Shown here: positions 7,420 through 15,091 of the stretch, piece by piece
How positions within the stretch are numbered: the first letter of the stretch is position 1
How the letters are laid out: each line of letters begins with the position of its first letter
Source: Neobacillus mesonae
Lineage (GTDB): Bacteria; Bacillota; Bacilli; Bacillales; Cytobacillaceae
Assembly: GCF_001636315.1 (NCBI RefSeq)
Contig: NZ_KV440949.1
Span: 3,342,973-3,406,972, forward strand
Length of the DNA stretch: 64,000 nucleotides
Direction of reading: 5' to 3'
Position numbers and translations under genes: made by a program
The notes under the pieces: generated by a model
What the model was told of the DNA's origin: nothing
What the model saw: only the letters and a program-made list of their open reading frames with translations
Database searches by the model: none

Positions 7420-8853
7420 TTAGAATGGGCCGTAATGTATGGCTTGAGCAATCAGCAGGAAAATAATCGCAATGCTGATTTCGATCAAAAGAAATGGAAA
7501 CACCCATTTAACCCATTTCGTATAAGGGATACCAGCAATGGCTAGTCCTGCAATCAATACACCCGATGTTGGAAAAATTGAATTGGAAATACCGTCCCCA
7601 AGCTGGAACGCTAAAACAGCCGTTTGCCTTGTCACACCAACCAAATCTGCTAAAGGTGCCATGATTGGCATCGTCAGCGCTGCCTGTCCGCTTCCTGATG
7701 GAACAAGGAAATTTAGGAATAGCTGAACAAAGAACATACCAACTGCGTTTAAAGAAGGTGACAACTCACCCAGGAAAGAGGATGCATAATATAAAATAGA
7801 ATCCATCAATTTTCCGTCCTGGAATACAACCAAAATAGCCTGTGCGAATCCGATAATTAACGCACCGCTGATCACTTCCTTAGCTCCATCCATAAAGCTG
7901 TCGGCCATTTGGTTCGGACCTAATTTGCCGATAATGCCAACAATAATCCCAAACATTAGAAATAGTCCGCCAATTTCAGGAATATACCAGCCGAATTTTA
8001 ATACACCGAAAATCAGGGTAATAAAATTAAGAAGGAACACAACTAAAATCCATTTATGTCTTGTTTCAAGCTTCATATCTGGTGCAGCTTTTGGTTTGCC
8101 GCCTGTTTGGTAGCTTCCTAGAATTCTAAGCGCAGGCTGCTGTTTCACTTTTTTTGCATAACGGTAGATGTAGATAACTCCTGCAATGTAAAAGGCAGCA
8201 AGAAGTGCAAGTCTTAAGCCAATCCCGGAAAATGTCGGCAGTTCAGCAATACTTTGCGCGACCCCGACATTGAATGGGTTTAGCACGGCGCTCATAAAGC
8301 CGATATTTGCTGCCAATGCGACGATTGCATAACCGACCATTGCATCAAAGCCTAAGGCAATTGCCAGCGGGGTAATGATCCCGATATAAATCAGTGTTTC
8401 TTCAGCCATTCCCATTAAGGTACCGCCGGCCGAAAAAAACAGCATAATAACTGGAATGAGCAGCAGTTCTCGATTTGCAAGTTTTCGTGTAATTGCAACG
8501 ATCAAGGCGTCAAGTGCACCTGTTGCCTTCAAAATCCCAAAGGCACCGCCGACTAGCAATACGAAAAAGATAATTCCTGCGGCATTCACCAAGCCAGCAT
8601 GTATGCTGGTGAAAATATGGAAAAATTCAACTGGAGAAGATGCAGTATGGTGAAAGGAGCCAGGAACAACAACCGTTCTGCCGGCTTTTTCCACGCGGTC
8701 ATATTCACCGGCGGGTAAAATATAAGTTAATATGGTAGAAATGACAATGACCCCAAAAATTAGGACAAAGGCATTTAAATTTTTCATACTTTCGCCAAAC
8801 CCCTTTTTGGGTGGCTGATGAGGCTGGAACTCTTGCTGTAATGAATTCTTCAT
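7420..8853 (-). CDS. YfcC-family membrane carrier
   Basis: A polytopic membrane protein of 477 residues from the YfcC/DcuC-like (C4-dicarboxylate anaerobic carrier) group, related to arginine/ornithine-type antiporters. About 12 hydrophobic segments are visible from NAFVLIFGVIVISTILTYILP to the C-terminal IEISIAIIFLLIAQAI. A family-typical LPSGSGQAALTMPIMAPL lies in the second half. The ATG follows AAGGAG with 8 nt spacing. It heads a two-gene unit with the M20 amidohydrolase, which suggests uptake of the amide substrate or exchange of its product. It is divergent from the PP2C-like gene. Confidence 0.8.
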   Translation of the reverse strand: MKNSLQQEFQPHQPPKKGFGESMKNLNAFVLIFGVIVISTILTYILPAGEYDRVEKAGRTVVVPGSFHHTASSPVEFFHIFTSIHAGLVNAAGIIFFVLLVGGAFGILKATGALDALIVAITRKLANRELLLIPVIMLFFSAGGTLMGMAEETLIYIGIITPLAIALGFDAMVGYAIVALAANIGFMSAVLNPFNVGVAQSIAELPTFSGIGLRLALLAAFYIAGVIYIYRYAKKVKQQPALRILGSYQTGGKPKAAPDMKLETRHKWILVVFLLNFITLIFGVLKFGWYIPEIGGLFLMFGIIVGIIGKLGPNQMADSFMDGAKEVISGALIIGFAQAILVVFQDGKLMDSILYYASSFLGELSPSLNAVGMFFVQLFLNFLVPSGSGQAALTMPIMAPLADLVGVTRQTAVLAFQLGDGISNSIFPTSGVLIAGLAIAGIPYTKWVKWVFPFLLIEISIAIIFLLIAQAIHYGPF

Positions 8854-9002
8854 CTAGTAAACTCCTTTTTTGTTTAGTACATTTGTTGGATTTTTATGCG
8901 ATTAATTGTATGATACATTCATCTAATATGCAACCTGGTTTTCGATATTTTTTTAATTTGGGTAAAATTACTACGATTATAATAGTTAAGAAGGTGATGA
9001 AT

Positions 9003-9803
9003 TTGGAAATTGAAAAAGTCTATTTAAAAAGCGACAAAAAAACTGTTTGTGAAGATTATTTTGTGTTGGATGAACAAAAAGGATTGTTTGCTGTATTGGA
9101 TGGTGCCACACCGTTAACAGACTTTGTGAACGAGCAAGGAGTAAATGGAGCAGTTTTAGCCTCAAGAATTGTGGGGGAAGCCATTCACAATGCTGAAGAT
9201 GAAAATATTCAAGCGCTAATGTCAAATGCCAATGAGCTGCTTTTAGAAGAAATGAAGAAATATAAGATTGATTTATTCAAAAAACATGAGCTGTGGAGCA
9301 CTTGTTTAGCGATGATTAAAATGAACGGACAGCAGATTGATTTCGGCCAAATCGGCGATAGTATGATTTTTGCCGTCACTAAAAGCGGTAATTTAGAGGT
9401 TTTATCAATAGATACAGTAGCGGGAATTTCAGAGAGAGCAAAGAGGCAGAGAGAGGAAGAGCGGCGGAAAGGTAGAAATTTACCGGATGAAGCTTATTTT
9501 CAAAACAAGCGGAACTCATTAATTTATAACAGATCATTAGCTAATAAACCAAACGGTTATGGTGTGTTAAATGGGGATTCAGCTGCGGAGGGTTATTTTC
9601 ATATTGGCTCAATAAAAACCGAAAATTATAGGGGATTATTGCTTATTTCCGATGGACTTTTCCCAAAGGATCTAAATTGGAATAACATGATAAATACTAT
9701 CTGGAAAGACGGACTGCAAAAATATGCACTGGATTTAGTAGAATGCGAGAAAAGCACCAATTCGTATCAAGATGACAAGACGGGGATTTTTATCAGGCTT
9801 TAA
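9003..9803 (+). CDS. PP2C-like protein phosphatase
   Basis: A 266-residue single-domain protein resembling metal-dependent PP2C/SpoIIE-type serine/threonine phosphatases. Acidic motifs in the family order are EDYFVLDEQ, FAVLDGATPL, GDSMIFAV, LLLISDGLFP and DDKTGIF; the usual DGHGG is replaced by DGATP. I chose the TTG at 9003 because AAGGTGATG (8991-8999) lies 6 nt before it; the ATG at 8997 sits inside that site, and a longer reading from 8811 would run back through the yfcC promoter region. TATAAT at 8978-8983 could be its -10. It is monocistronic; its target is unknown. Confidence 0.75.
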   Translation: MEIEKVYLKSDKKTVCEDYFVLDEQKGLFAVLDGATPLTDFVNEQGVNGAVLASRIVGEAIHNAEDENIQALMSNANELLLEEMKKYKIDLFKKHELWSTCLAMIKMNGQQIDFGQIGDSMIFAVTKSGNLEVLSIDTVAGISERAKRQREEERRKGRNLPDEAYFQNKRNSLIYNRSLANKPNGYGVLNGDSAAEGYFHIGSIKTENYRGLLLISDGLFPKDLNWNNMINTIWKDGLQKYALDLVECEKSTNSYQDDKTGIFIRL

Positions 9804-9855
9804 TTTTTTTTAAAAAAATAAGTGACTCAAAACCAAAAATCGCATGCCTCAATTT

Positions 9856-10178
9856 ATTAGCGACAAAAGCCGGAGCAAAAGAGAGTAAAGTGAGTCCAAT
9901 GAAGAATATTGGCGACAAAAGCCGAAGCAAAAAAGAGTAAAGTGAGTCCAATGAAGGCTATTGGCGACAAAAGTCGGAGCAAAGGAGAGCAAAGTGAATC
10001 CAATGAAGGCTATTGGCGACAAAAGCCGGAGCAAAGGAGAGGAAAGTGAATCCAATGAAGGCTATTGGCGACAAAAGCCGAAGCAAAAAAGACCAAAATG
10101 AGTCCAATAAAGGCTTTTGGCGACAAAGCTTCAATCAAAAGAGAGCAAAATGATTCCAATCTAGCTTTTGTGACAAAA
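9856..10178. repeat. 52-bp tandem array, about six units
   Basis: CGACAAAAGC recurs at 9861, 9913, 9965, 10017 and 10069, then CGACAAAGCT at 10121 and TGACAAAAAA at 10171. The spacing is 52 bp five times, then 50. Units read GGCGACAAAAGCCGGAGCAA, then GAGAGTAAAGTGAGTCCAAT and GAAGGCTATT, with point changes. 52 is not a multiple of three, so it is not a protein repeat. It fills the gap between two convergent genes. Confidence 0.9.
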
Positions 10179-10188
10179 AACCTTTACG

Positions 10189-10219
10189 AAAAGGGCATGG
10201 AACCCAAAATTCCATGCCC
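10189..10219 (-). terminator. Terminator of yeiH-type gene
   Basis: GGGCATGGAA (10193-10202) pairs with TTCCATGCCC (10210-10219); on the minus strand TTTTCG follows. Confidence 0.8.
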
Positions 10220-10228
10220 ATAAGTCTA

Positions 10229-11293
10229 TTAAGCTATAAAATAAGCAACAACAGAAAGTACAACAGATGTAATCAACATTGCAATCAATGGACGCAATGC
10301 CTTTGTGCGCAGGTCGCGCAGGCTTACGTTTAGGCCGAGACCAACCATGGCTGTTGTTAGAATAAAGGTGGTTGCGGTGGAAATCCCGTCCATAACTGCT
10401 TTTGATACAGGGATTGATTTACCAAGCACATAGCTTCCGAACAGGCTCATTAAAATAAAGCCAATCAAAAACCATGGGAATTCGATTTTTGTATCGCCAG
10501 TATTTCCGGTGTTTTTTCGTTTCACCCAATACATGAGAATGAAACATAATGGAATAAGCAGCAGCACTCGGCCTAATTTAGCCAATAATGCAATCGCTAA
10601 TCCATCCGGACCCGCAGGAGCACCGGCCAAGGCAACGTGGGCAATCTCATGAAGACTGATTCCGCTCCAGATGCCATAATCAATCGCAGATAATGGAAGG
10701 ATCGGCCGTAGAATCGTATAAACAATCGAAAATATAGTTCCAACTAGGGCAATAATCCCAACGCCAATCGCGGTATCGTCGTCTTTTGCCTTAATGATTG
10801 GCGAAACAGCGGCGATCGCTGCTGCACCACACACACCGGTACCTACTCCGACAAGCATCGTTAGGGAGGATTCTGCTTTCAGCAGTTTCCCCAGCCACAT
10901 GGTAAACAGAATCGCAAAGGCAATCACCCCAATATCTCGGGCAATCAGGCCCAGCCCTTGATGAAGCACCACATCAATATTTAGCTTCAACCCGTATAAA
11001 ATAATCGCAAATCGTAAAAAGCGTTTTGACGAAAATTGGATTCCCGCCCGAAATTTTTCCGGATAACCGAAAAATTGCCGATACATCACTGCTATTACAA
11101 TAGCACAGGCAAGGGGCCCAACTCGATCAAAACCAGGGACCTTTGCCAACGCAAAGCCTAGCAACGCAATGATTACCGTAAAGCCGATTCCGCCAAGCCA
11201 TAATCCGCTTCCGGAAGGCTTTGGCTCAGGTTTTTTCTGCTGCTGTCCGCCCTGGTCGTTCAAAGGTAAAGCTCTAGCACTTTGACTTGCCAT
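10229..11293 (-). CDS. YeiH-family (UPF0324) putative sulfate/sulfite exporter
   Basis: A polytopic membrane protein of 354 residues from the YeiH/UPF0324 family, described as putative sulfate exporters. About ten hydrophobic segments are visible, with the family motif GVGTGVCGAAAIAAVSPI near the middle and ISLHEIAHVALAGAPAG further on. I chose the ATG at 11293 (MASQSARALPLN) because GAGGTG lies 6 nt upstream; the extra 35 residues of the longer frame run through the divergent promoter. It is transcribed divergently from a LysR-type gene, the same layout as yeiH/yeiE in enterics, so sulfur-oxyanion export is likely. A charged, Gln/Pro-rich 30-residue tail precedes the first membrane segment. 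Confidence 0.8.
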   Translation of the reverse strand: MASQSARALPLNDQGGQQQKKPEPKPSGSGLWLGGIGFTVIIALLGFALAKVPGFDRVGPLACAIVIAVMYRQFFGYPEKFRAGIQFSSKRFLRFAIILYGLKLNIDVVLHQGLGLIARDIGVIAFAILFTMWLGKLLKAESSLTMLVGVGTGVCGAAAIAAVSPIIKAKDDDTAIGVGIIALVGTIFSIVYTILRPILPLSAIDYGIWSGISLHEIAHVALAGAPAGPDGLAIALLAKLGRVLLLIPLCFILMYWVKRKNTGNTGDTKIEFPWFLIGFILMSLFGSYVLGKSIPVSKAVMDGISTATTFILTTAMVGLGLNVSLRDLRTKALRPLIAMLITSVVLSVVAYFIA

Positions 11294-11363
11294 TCCAATC
11301 ACCTCAATTTGTATTTTTCTTAATTCCAGCATACTCCTGATTGGTGTATAAGGAAAATAAAGA

Positions 11364-11391
11364 TATATAATGAGTATAATAAGTAAATCAA
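11364..11391 (-). promoter_or_regulatory. Possible sigma-A promoter of yeiH-type gene
   Basis: On the minus strand TTGATT (11391-11386) and TATATA (11369-11364) are separated by 16 nt, about 70 nt before the start codon. The divergent LysR-type regulator probably binds in this gap. Confidence 0.35.
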
Positions 11392-11427
11392 TATACATCA
11401 GAAGATTCCCGAAAAAGGAGTAAAAGC

Positions 11428-12330
11428 ATGGACCAGCATTTAGAAGTGTTTGTAAAGGTTGTAGAAAAAGAAAATTTTTCCAAAGCGGCGGAGGAGCTGC
11501 ATATGACCCAGCCAGCGGTTAGCCAGTACATCAGAACGTTGGAAGAATCCGTTGGTACAAGGCTATTAGAACGGAGTAATAAATACGTCCGCTTGAATAA
11601 GGCTGGGGAAATAGTTTACCATCATGCAAAGGAAATCATCGCCCTCTATACAAAAATGCAATCATTAGTGGATGATTTGACAAAAAGGGCGAGCGGACCG
11701 ATTGCGATTGGTGCGAGCTATACATTCGGTGAGTATATTCTGCCCCATATTATTGCTAAAATGCAGGAGCAATTCCCTCTCATTAATCCATCAATCCGGA
11801 TTCAAAATACAAAGGAAATCATTGAACTGGTCAAAAAACATCAATTGGATATAGGTATCATTGAAGGATTGTATAAGCAAGATATTCTCAATTCTGAAGT
11901 GGTTTCGAAAGATCGGATGGTCATTGTTGCTGGGCCGCGTCATCCTTTATTAAGTCAAACAGAGGAAATAAAAATCTCGGATTTAGAGGAAGAAACGTGG
12001 ATCTTAAGGGAGGAGGGATCCGGTACAAGGGAGGCGGCTGAAAATCTGTTTGAGATGTACGAATTCACACCCAAAAAAATTATGGTATTCGGCAGCACCC
12101 AGCTGATCAAGGAATCGGTTGAAGCGGGGCTTGGCATTAGTCTGCTCTCAAGCTGGGCAATCAAGAAGGAGCTCACCAACGGCTACATCGGAATCATCAA
12201 TGCCAAAGGACTCCCATTCAAGCGGAACTTTTCCATCCTAACCCATACCAGCTATCAAACAAAAGCATTAAAGACATTCATCGAAACACTGCGGGATTAC
12301 CTCGCAGACCCGAGTAAGCATACATTTTAA
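11428..12330 (+). CDS. LysR-family transcriptional regulator (CysL/YeiE-like)
   Basis: A 300-residue LysR-type activator. The winged helix-turn-helix covers residues 1-60 (FVKVVEKENFSKAAEELHMTQPAVSQ), followed by a linker and a periplasmic-binding-like effector domain (GPIAIGASYTFGEYILP onward). The divergent YeiH-type exporter indicates a role in sulfur metabolism, as for YeiE and CysL; this is inference from context. The ATG has AAGGAG upstream. The 3' end is followed by a GGTGCCTGACACC repeat. Confidence 0.85.
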   Translation: MDQHLEVFVKVVEKENFSKAAEELHMTQPAVSQYIRTLEESVGTRLLERSNKYVRLNKAGEIVYHHAKEIIALYTKMQSLVDDLTKRASGPIAIGASYTFGEYILPHIIAKMQEQFPLINPSIRIQNTKEIIELVKKHQLDIGIIEGLYKQDILNSEVVSKDRMVIVAGPRHPLLSQTEEIKISDLEEETWILREEGSGTREAAENLFEMYEFTPKKIMVFGSTQLIKESVEAGLGISLLSSWAIKKELTNGYIGIINAKGLPFKRNFSILTHTSYQTKALKTFIETLRDYLADPSKHTF

Positions 12331-12355
12331 TTGTTAATACCTTTTTTGGGAGTTT

Positions 12356-12400
12356 GGTGCCTGACACCCTTCGTGGACATTTGTTCGCCTGGGGTGGACA
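12356..12400. repeat. GGTGCCTGACACC palindromic repeat, third copy
   Basis: GGTGCCTGACACC at 12356-12368, followed by GTGGACATTTG and GGGTGGACAC. The same two motifs (the 13-mer and GTGGACA) occur together at 6036-6130. It lies 25 bp behind the LysR-type gene. The rest of 12331-12590 shows nothing else recognisable. Confidence 0.7.
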
Positions 12401-12590
12401 CTTCAGCTTTGTTCTATATAATGGAGGAAACTGAATATTTTTGCTAAAACTTTAATAAAATTTATGTAGGACTAGGCCGCCGCTGCTTATAACAAAATAG
12501 CCTCAGGCACATGGAAAAAACTCATCATTGCATAATACTCCATAAGATTTAGGAAGCCTGTCAAAACAAATCTAGGGGGTTAACGTAATC

Positions 12591-13826
12591 ATGCAAAAAC
12601 AAAAGTTGTTAATTAATGGGGAAAGACTAAAGCAGGAGCTGGAGCGGTTTGCAAACTTTGGCCGGACTGAAAATAATGGTGTGACCCGCTTGTCGTTATC
12701 AAAGGAGGATATTCAAGCAAGGGATTATTTTTGTTCCTGCTGTGAGGAGCTTGGGATGACCGTCAAAGTAGATGATATGGGCTGTATGTATGCCACACTT
12801 GCCGGCACTGAAGATCAACCTCCGCTTGTCATTGGCTCCCATATGGATTCAGTCAAAAAAGGAGGACGGTTTGACGGAATTCTAGGCGTGGTAACCGGAT
12901 TAGAAGTAGTGAGAACACTCATAGAAAATCAAATAAAACCGAACATACCAATCACAATTGTAAACTTTACAAATGAAGAAGGCGCCCGATTTGAACCTTC
13001 AATGATGGTATCGGGTGTCCTTTCCGGAAAATTTGACAAGGCAGTCATGCTGCAGAAGCGGGATCCAGAGGGAATTACATTCGAGGAAGCCTTAAAAGAG
13101 AGCGGTTATGAAGGTGACCCCCAAAACCGGTTGAAAGAAGCCACTGCCTTTTTAGAGCTCCATATCGAACAAGGGCCGATTTTAGAAAAAGAATCCATTA
13201 CAATTGGTGTGGTGGAATGCGTTGTCGGTATGGCCTGCTATGAAATTGAAGTAACCGGAGATTCGAATCACGCCGGAACTACCCCAATGAGTATGAGAAG
13301 GGATGCCCTGTTTACAGCCAATAATCTAATCAATGAAATCCGCAAACGCCTGAGCGCCTTAGACCATGAGTTAGTATTTACAGTTGGCAGGCTCAACGTA
13401 TACCCATGCATTCACACCGTTATCCCAAATAAGGTTGTGTTTACATTGGAAGCACGTCATAAGGACATGGGGATTGTAAATACCGTAAAGGATATCATTC
13501 AAGGTCTTCCTGACTTAGGCGTTAACGAGGGCTGTGAAATCAAAACAACCAAATTATGGGATCGGGATACCGTATGGTTTACGCCTGAGCTATGCGACCA
13601 ACTAGAACAATCCGCTGTCTCGCTTGGCTACACACATAGAAGGATGGTCAGCGGTGCTGGCCACGACGCTCAATTCATCGCCAGCTACGTTCCAACTGCA
13701 ATGCTGTTTGTGCCGAGCATTAATGGAAAAAGCCATAGTGAAGACGAACTGACGACTTGGGAGGATTGTGAAAAAGGGGTTAATGTTATTTTGGATACGG
13801 TTTTAAAGCTTTTAACAAAATATTAA
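12591..13826 (+). CDS. M20 Zn-dependent hydrolase (carbamoylase / allantoate amidohydrolase type)
   Basis: A 411-residue cytoplasmic amidohydrolase of the M20C group, which includes N-carbamoyl-L-amino acid hydrolase and allantoate amidohydrolase. Metal-site motifs are IGSHMDSVKKGGRFDGILG, NEEGARF, HIEQGPILE, GDSNHAGTTPM and a C-terminal SGAGHDAQFIA. It lacks a hydantoinase or allantoinase neighbour, so the substrate is open. The ATG is preceded by AGGGGG with long spacing (11 nt). It is a single gene with its own terminator at 13837-13874. Confidence 0.85.
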   Translation: MQKQKLLINGERLKQELERFANFGRTENNGVTRLSLSKEDIQARDYFCSCCEELGMTVKVDDMGCMYATLAGTEDQPPLVIGSHMDSVKKGGRFDGILGVVTGLEVVRTLIENQIKPNIPITIVNFTNEEGARFEPSMMVSGVLSGKFDKAVMLQKRDPEGITFEEALKESGYEGDPQNRLKEATAFLELHIEQGPILEKESITIGVVECVVGMACYEIEVTGDSNHAGTTPMSMRRDALFTANNLINEIRKRLSALDHELVFTVGRLNVYPCIHTVIPNKVVFTLEARHKDMGIVNTVKDIIQGLPDLGVNEGCEIKTTKLWDRDTVWFTPELCDQLEQSAVSLGYTHRRMVSGAGHDAQFIASYVPTAMLFVPSINGKSHSEDELTTWEDCEKGVNVILDTVLKLLTKY

Positions 13827-13836
13827 TAAATCATTC

Positions 13837-13874
13837 AAGCGAGGAGTAAACTTTTGTACCCCTCGCTTTTTTTT
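13837..13874 (+). terminator. Terminator of M20 hydrolase gene
   Basis: AAGCGAGG pairs with CCTCGCTT across a 14-nt loop, followed by eight T (to 13874). Confidence 0.85.
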
Positions 13875-14002
13875 GGCAAGTATATTGAAAAACTCCCCTT
13901 TAATTCCTTAAAAAAATGTACGAAATTCTCTGTATATTTGTCCATATCCATAAAATTTATTTGTCATAAATTAATATTGACTTAAAAGAAGAAAGTGTTT
14001 TT

Positions 14003-14149
14003 ATGACTTCAACTACTGCTGAAGTTATGTTTCATGCAGTAGGTCTAGATACTAGAGCAACATTCACTTTCACGGCACCTATTACTCAAGAAACATTTAT
14101 CGGAGTTTGTAATGAAAAACTTAGTAAACCAAAGGATTCAGGTTATTAA
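14003..14149 (+). CDS. Small unrecognised protein, 48 residues
   Basis: An open frame ATG...TAA encoding a 48-residue peptide that starts MTSTTAEVMFHAVGLDTR and ends PKDSGY. It is rich in Thr, with a possible beta-strand pattern (ATFTFTAPITQETF) and one Cys. It has a modest purine stretch (AGAAGAAAG) upstream and is bounded by the terminator at 13837-13874 and the perfect hairpin at 14171-14216, so it forms its own small transcription unit. I do not recognise the family. Its place at the edge of the ATP-grasp/spore-surface island makes a small structural protein possible, but that is speculation. Confidence 0.5.
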   Translation: MTSTTAEVMFHAVGLDTRATFTFTAPITQETFIGVCNEKLSKPKDSGY

Positions 14150-14170
14150 AATAGGGGAAAGATTCCCTTT

Positions 14171-14216
14171 AGTCAAAGCCTCCTATTTTGAATTTTTAAA
14201 ATAGGAGGCTTTGACT
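14171..14216. terminator. Perfect 19-bp hairpin terminator
   Basis: A perfect 19-bp inverted repeat (14171-14189 with 14198-14216) around an 8-nt loop, followed by TTTATAAAAA. It separates the small frame from the first ATP-grasp gene and could act in both directions. Confidence 0.85.
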
Positions 14217-14247
14217 TTTATAAAAAGCCAAGGAAAGGAATAAAACA

Positions 14248-14979
14248 ATGAGAGTTTCATATGGAAAATGGACAAAACACAGATTAATGTCTCAGGATGA
14301 AAGGCTTAAAGATTATCTTCCTGAAACAAAATATTTTAGTCAAGAGTCATTGTGGACCATGGTGGAGAAACACGGCCAGGTGATGATAAAGCCATGTCTT
14401 GGTCATAAAGGATATGGAGTAGTCCAAATATCAGCTTTAGAAGATGATCAATATGAACTTCATAAGGAATTTAAAAAAGTTATTTTAACTGGAAAAGAAG
14501 AAACATATGAGTATTTAAAAAAGAATTGCATTAAAAGGCAGCGCCACTTTATTGTTCAACAAAAAATCGCTCTCGCTGCAATCAATAATGATCCATTTGA
14601 TATTCGGGTAATGATACAGCGGAAAAGGAAATCGAGGGATTGGGTCATAACTGGGAAGCTGGCCAAAGTTGCCGCCAGAAATTATGTTATAACGAATGTG
14701 GCAAAGGCGGTATTACCCGTTGAAGAGGCAATAAGCAAATCAAATATAGATAATGAGCAGAAACAAAAAACCATAGCAATGCTTGATGAAGTTTCATTGT
14801 TAGTTGTCCAGCATTTAGCAAGTTCCTATCCAAGAACACGTGCATTCGGATTGGACGTAGGAATTGACTCTAAAGGTGATATTTGGATTATCGAAGCTAA
14901 CATATCGCCCTCATCATCTATGTTTAAGTTTTTAAAGGACGGCTCTTACAAAACAATTATAGCCTACAAAAGGGGTTAA
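14248..14979 (+). CDS. YheC/YheD-like ATP-grasp protein, short form
   Basis: A 243-residue ATP-grasp ligase domain of the YheC/YheD (endospore coat-associated) family. ATP-grasp enzymes activate a carboxylate as acyl-phosphate and join it to an amine or thiol; the substrate here is unknown. Visible are YLPET, the ATP-binding lysine and glycine loop in VMIKPCLGHKGYGV, FIVQQKIALAAINNDPFDIRVM, and the metal site FGLDVGIDSKGDIWIIEAN. It lacks the N-terminal beta-rich domain found in the 430-residue paralogs here, so it is a compact form. The ATG follows AAGGAAAGG. It opens a run of four such genes on the same strand. Confidence 0.8.
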   Translation: MRVSYGKWTKHRLMSQDERLKDYLPETKYFSQESLWTMVEKHGQVMIKPCLGHKGYGVVQISALEDDQYELHKEFKKVILTGKEETYEYLKKNCIKRQRHFIVQQKIALAAINNDPFDIRVMIQRKRKSRDWVITGKLAKVAARNYVITNVAKAVLPVEEAISKSNIDNEQKQKTIAMLDEVSLLVVQHLASSYPRTRAFGLDVGIDSKGDIWIIEANISPSSSMFKFLKDGSYKTIIAYKRG

Positions 14980-15091
14980 TTTTTATTAAAGACCAAGTAT
15001 GTTGGTGTACGCCTATACCGATTATGTAATATTGAATATAAAGTATGGAAAAGGTTAGAAGGACGGTTGTTAGGAGGGCGAAATAATAAAG

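Noticed and set aside
8811..9002. Longer N-terminus for the PP2C-like protein from 8811
   Set aside because: It would overlap the start of the divergent YfcC gene and its promoter, and the extra residues look non-coding; a good ribosome binding site supports 9003.
9849..10055. 68-codon minus-strand frame with repetitive Leu/Ser/Phe sequence
   Set aside because: It is the translation of the 52-bp tandem array, whose period is not a multiple of three.
4039..10178. Tandem arrays as possible CRISPR
   Set aside because: Units abut directly without spacers, and no cas genes are present.
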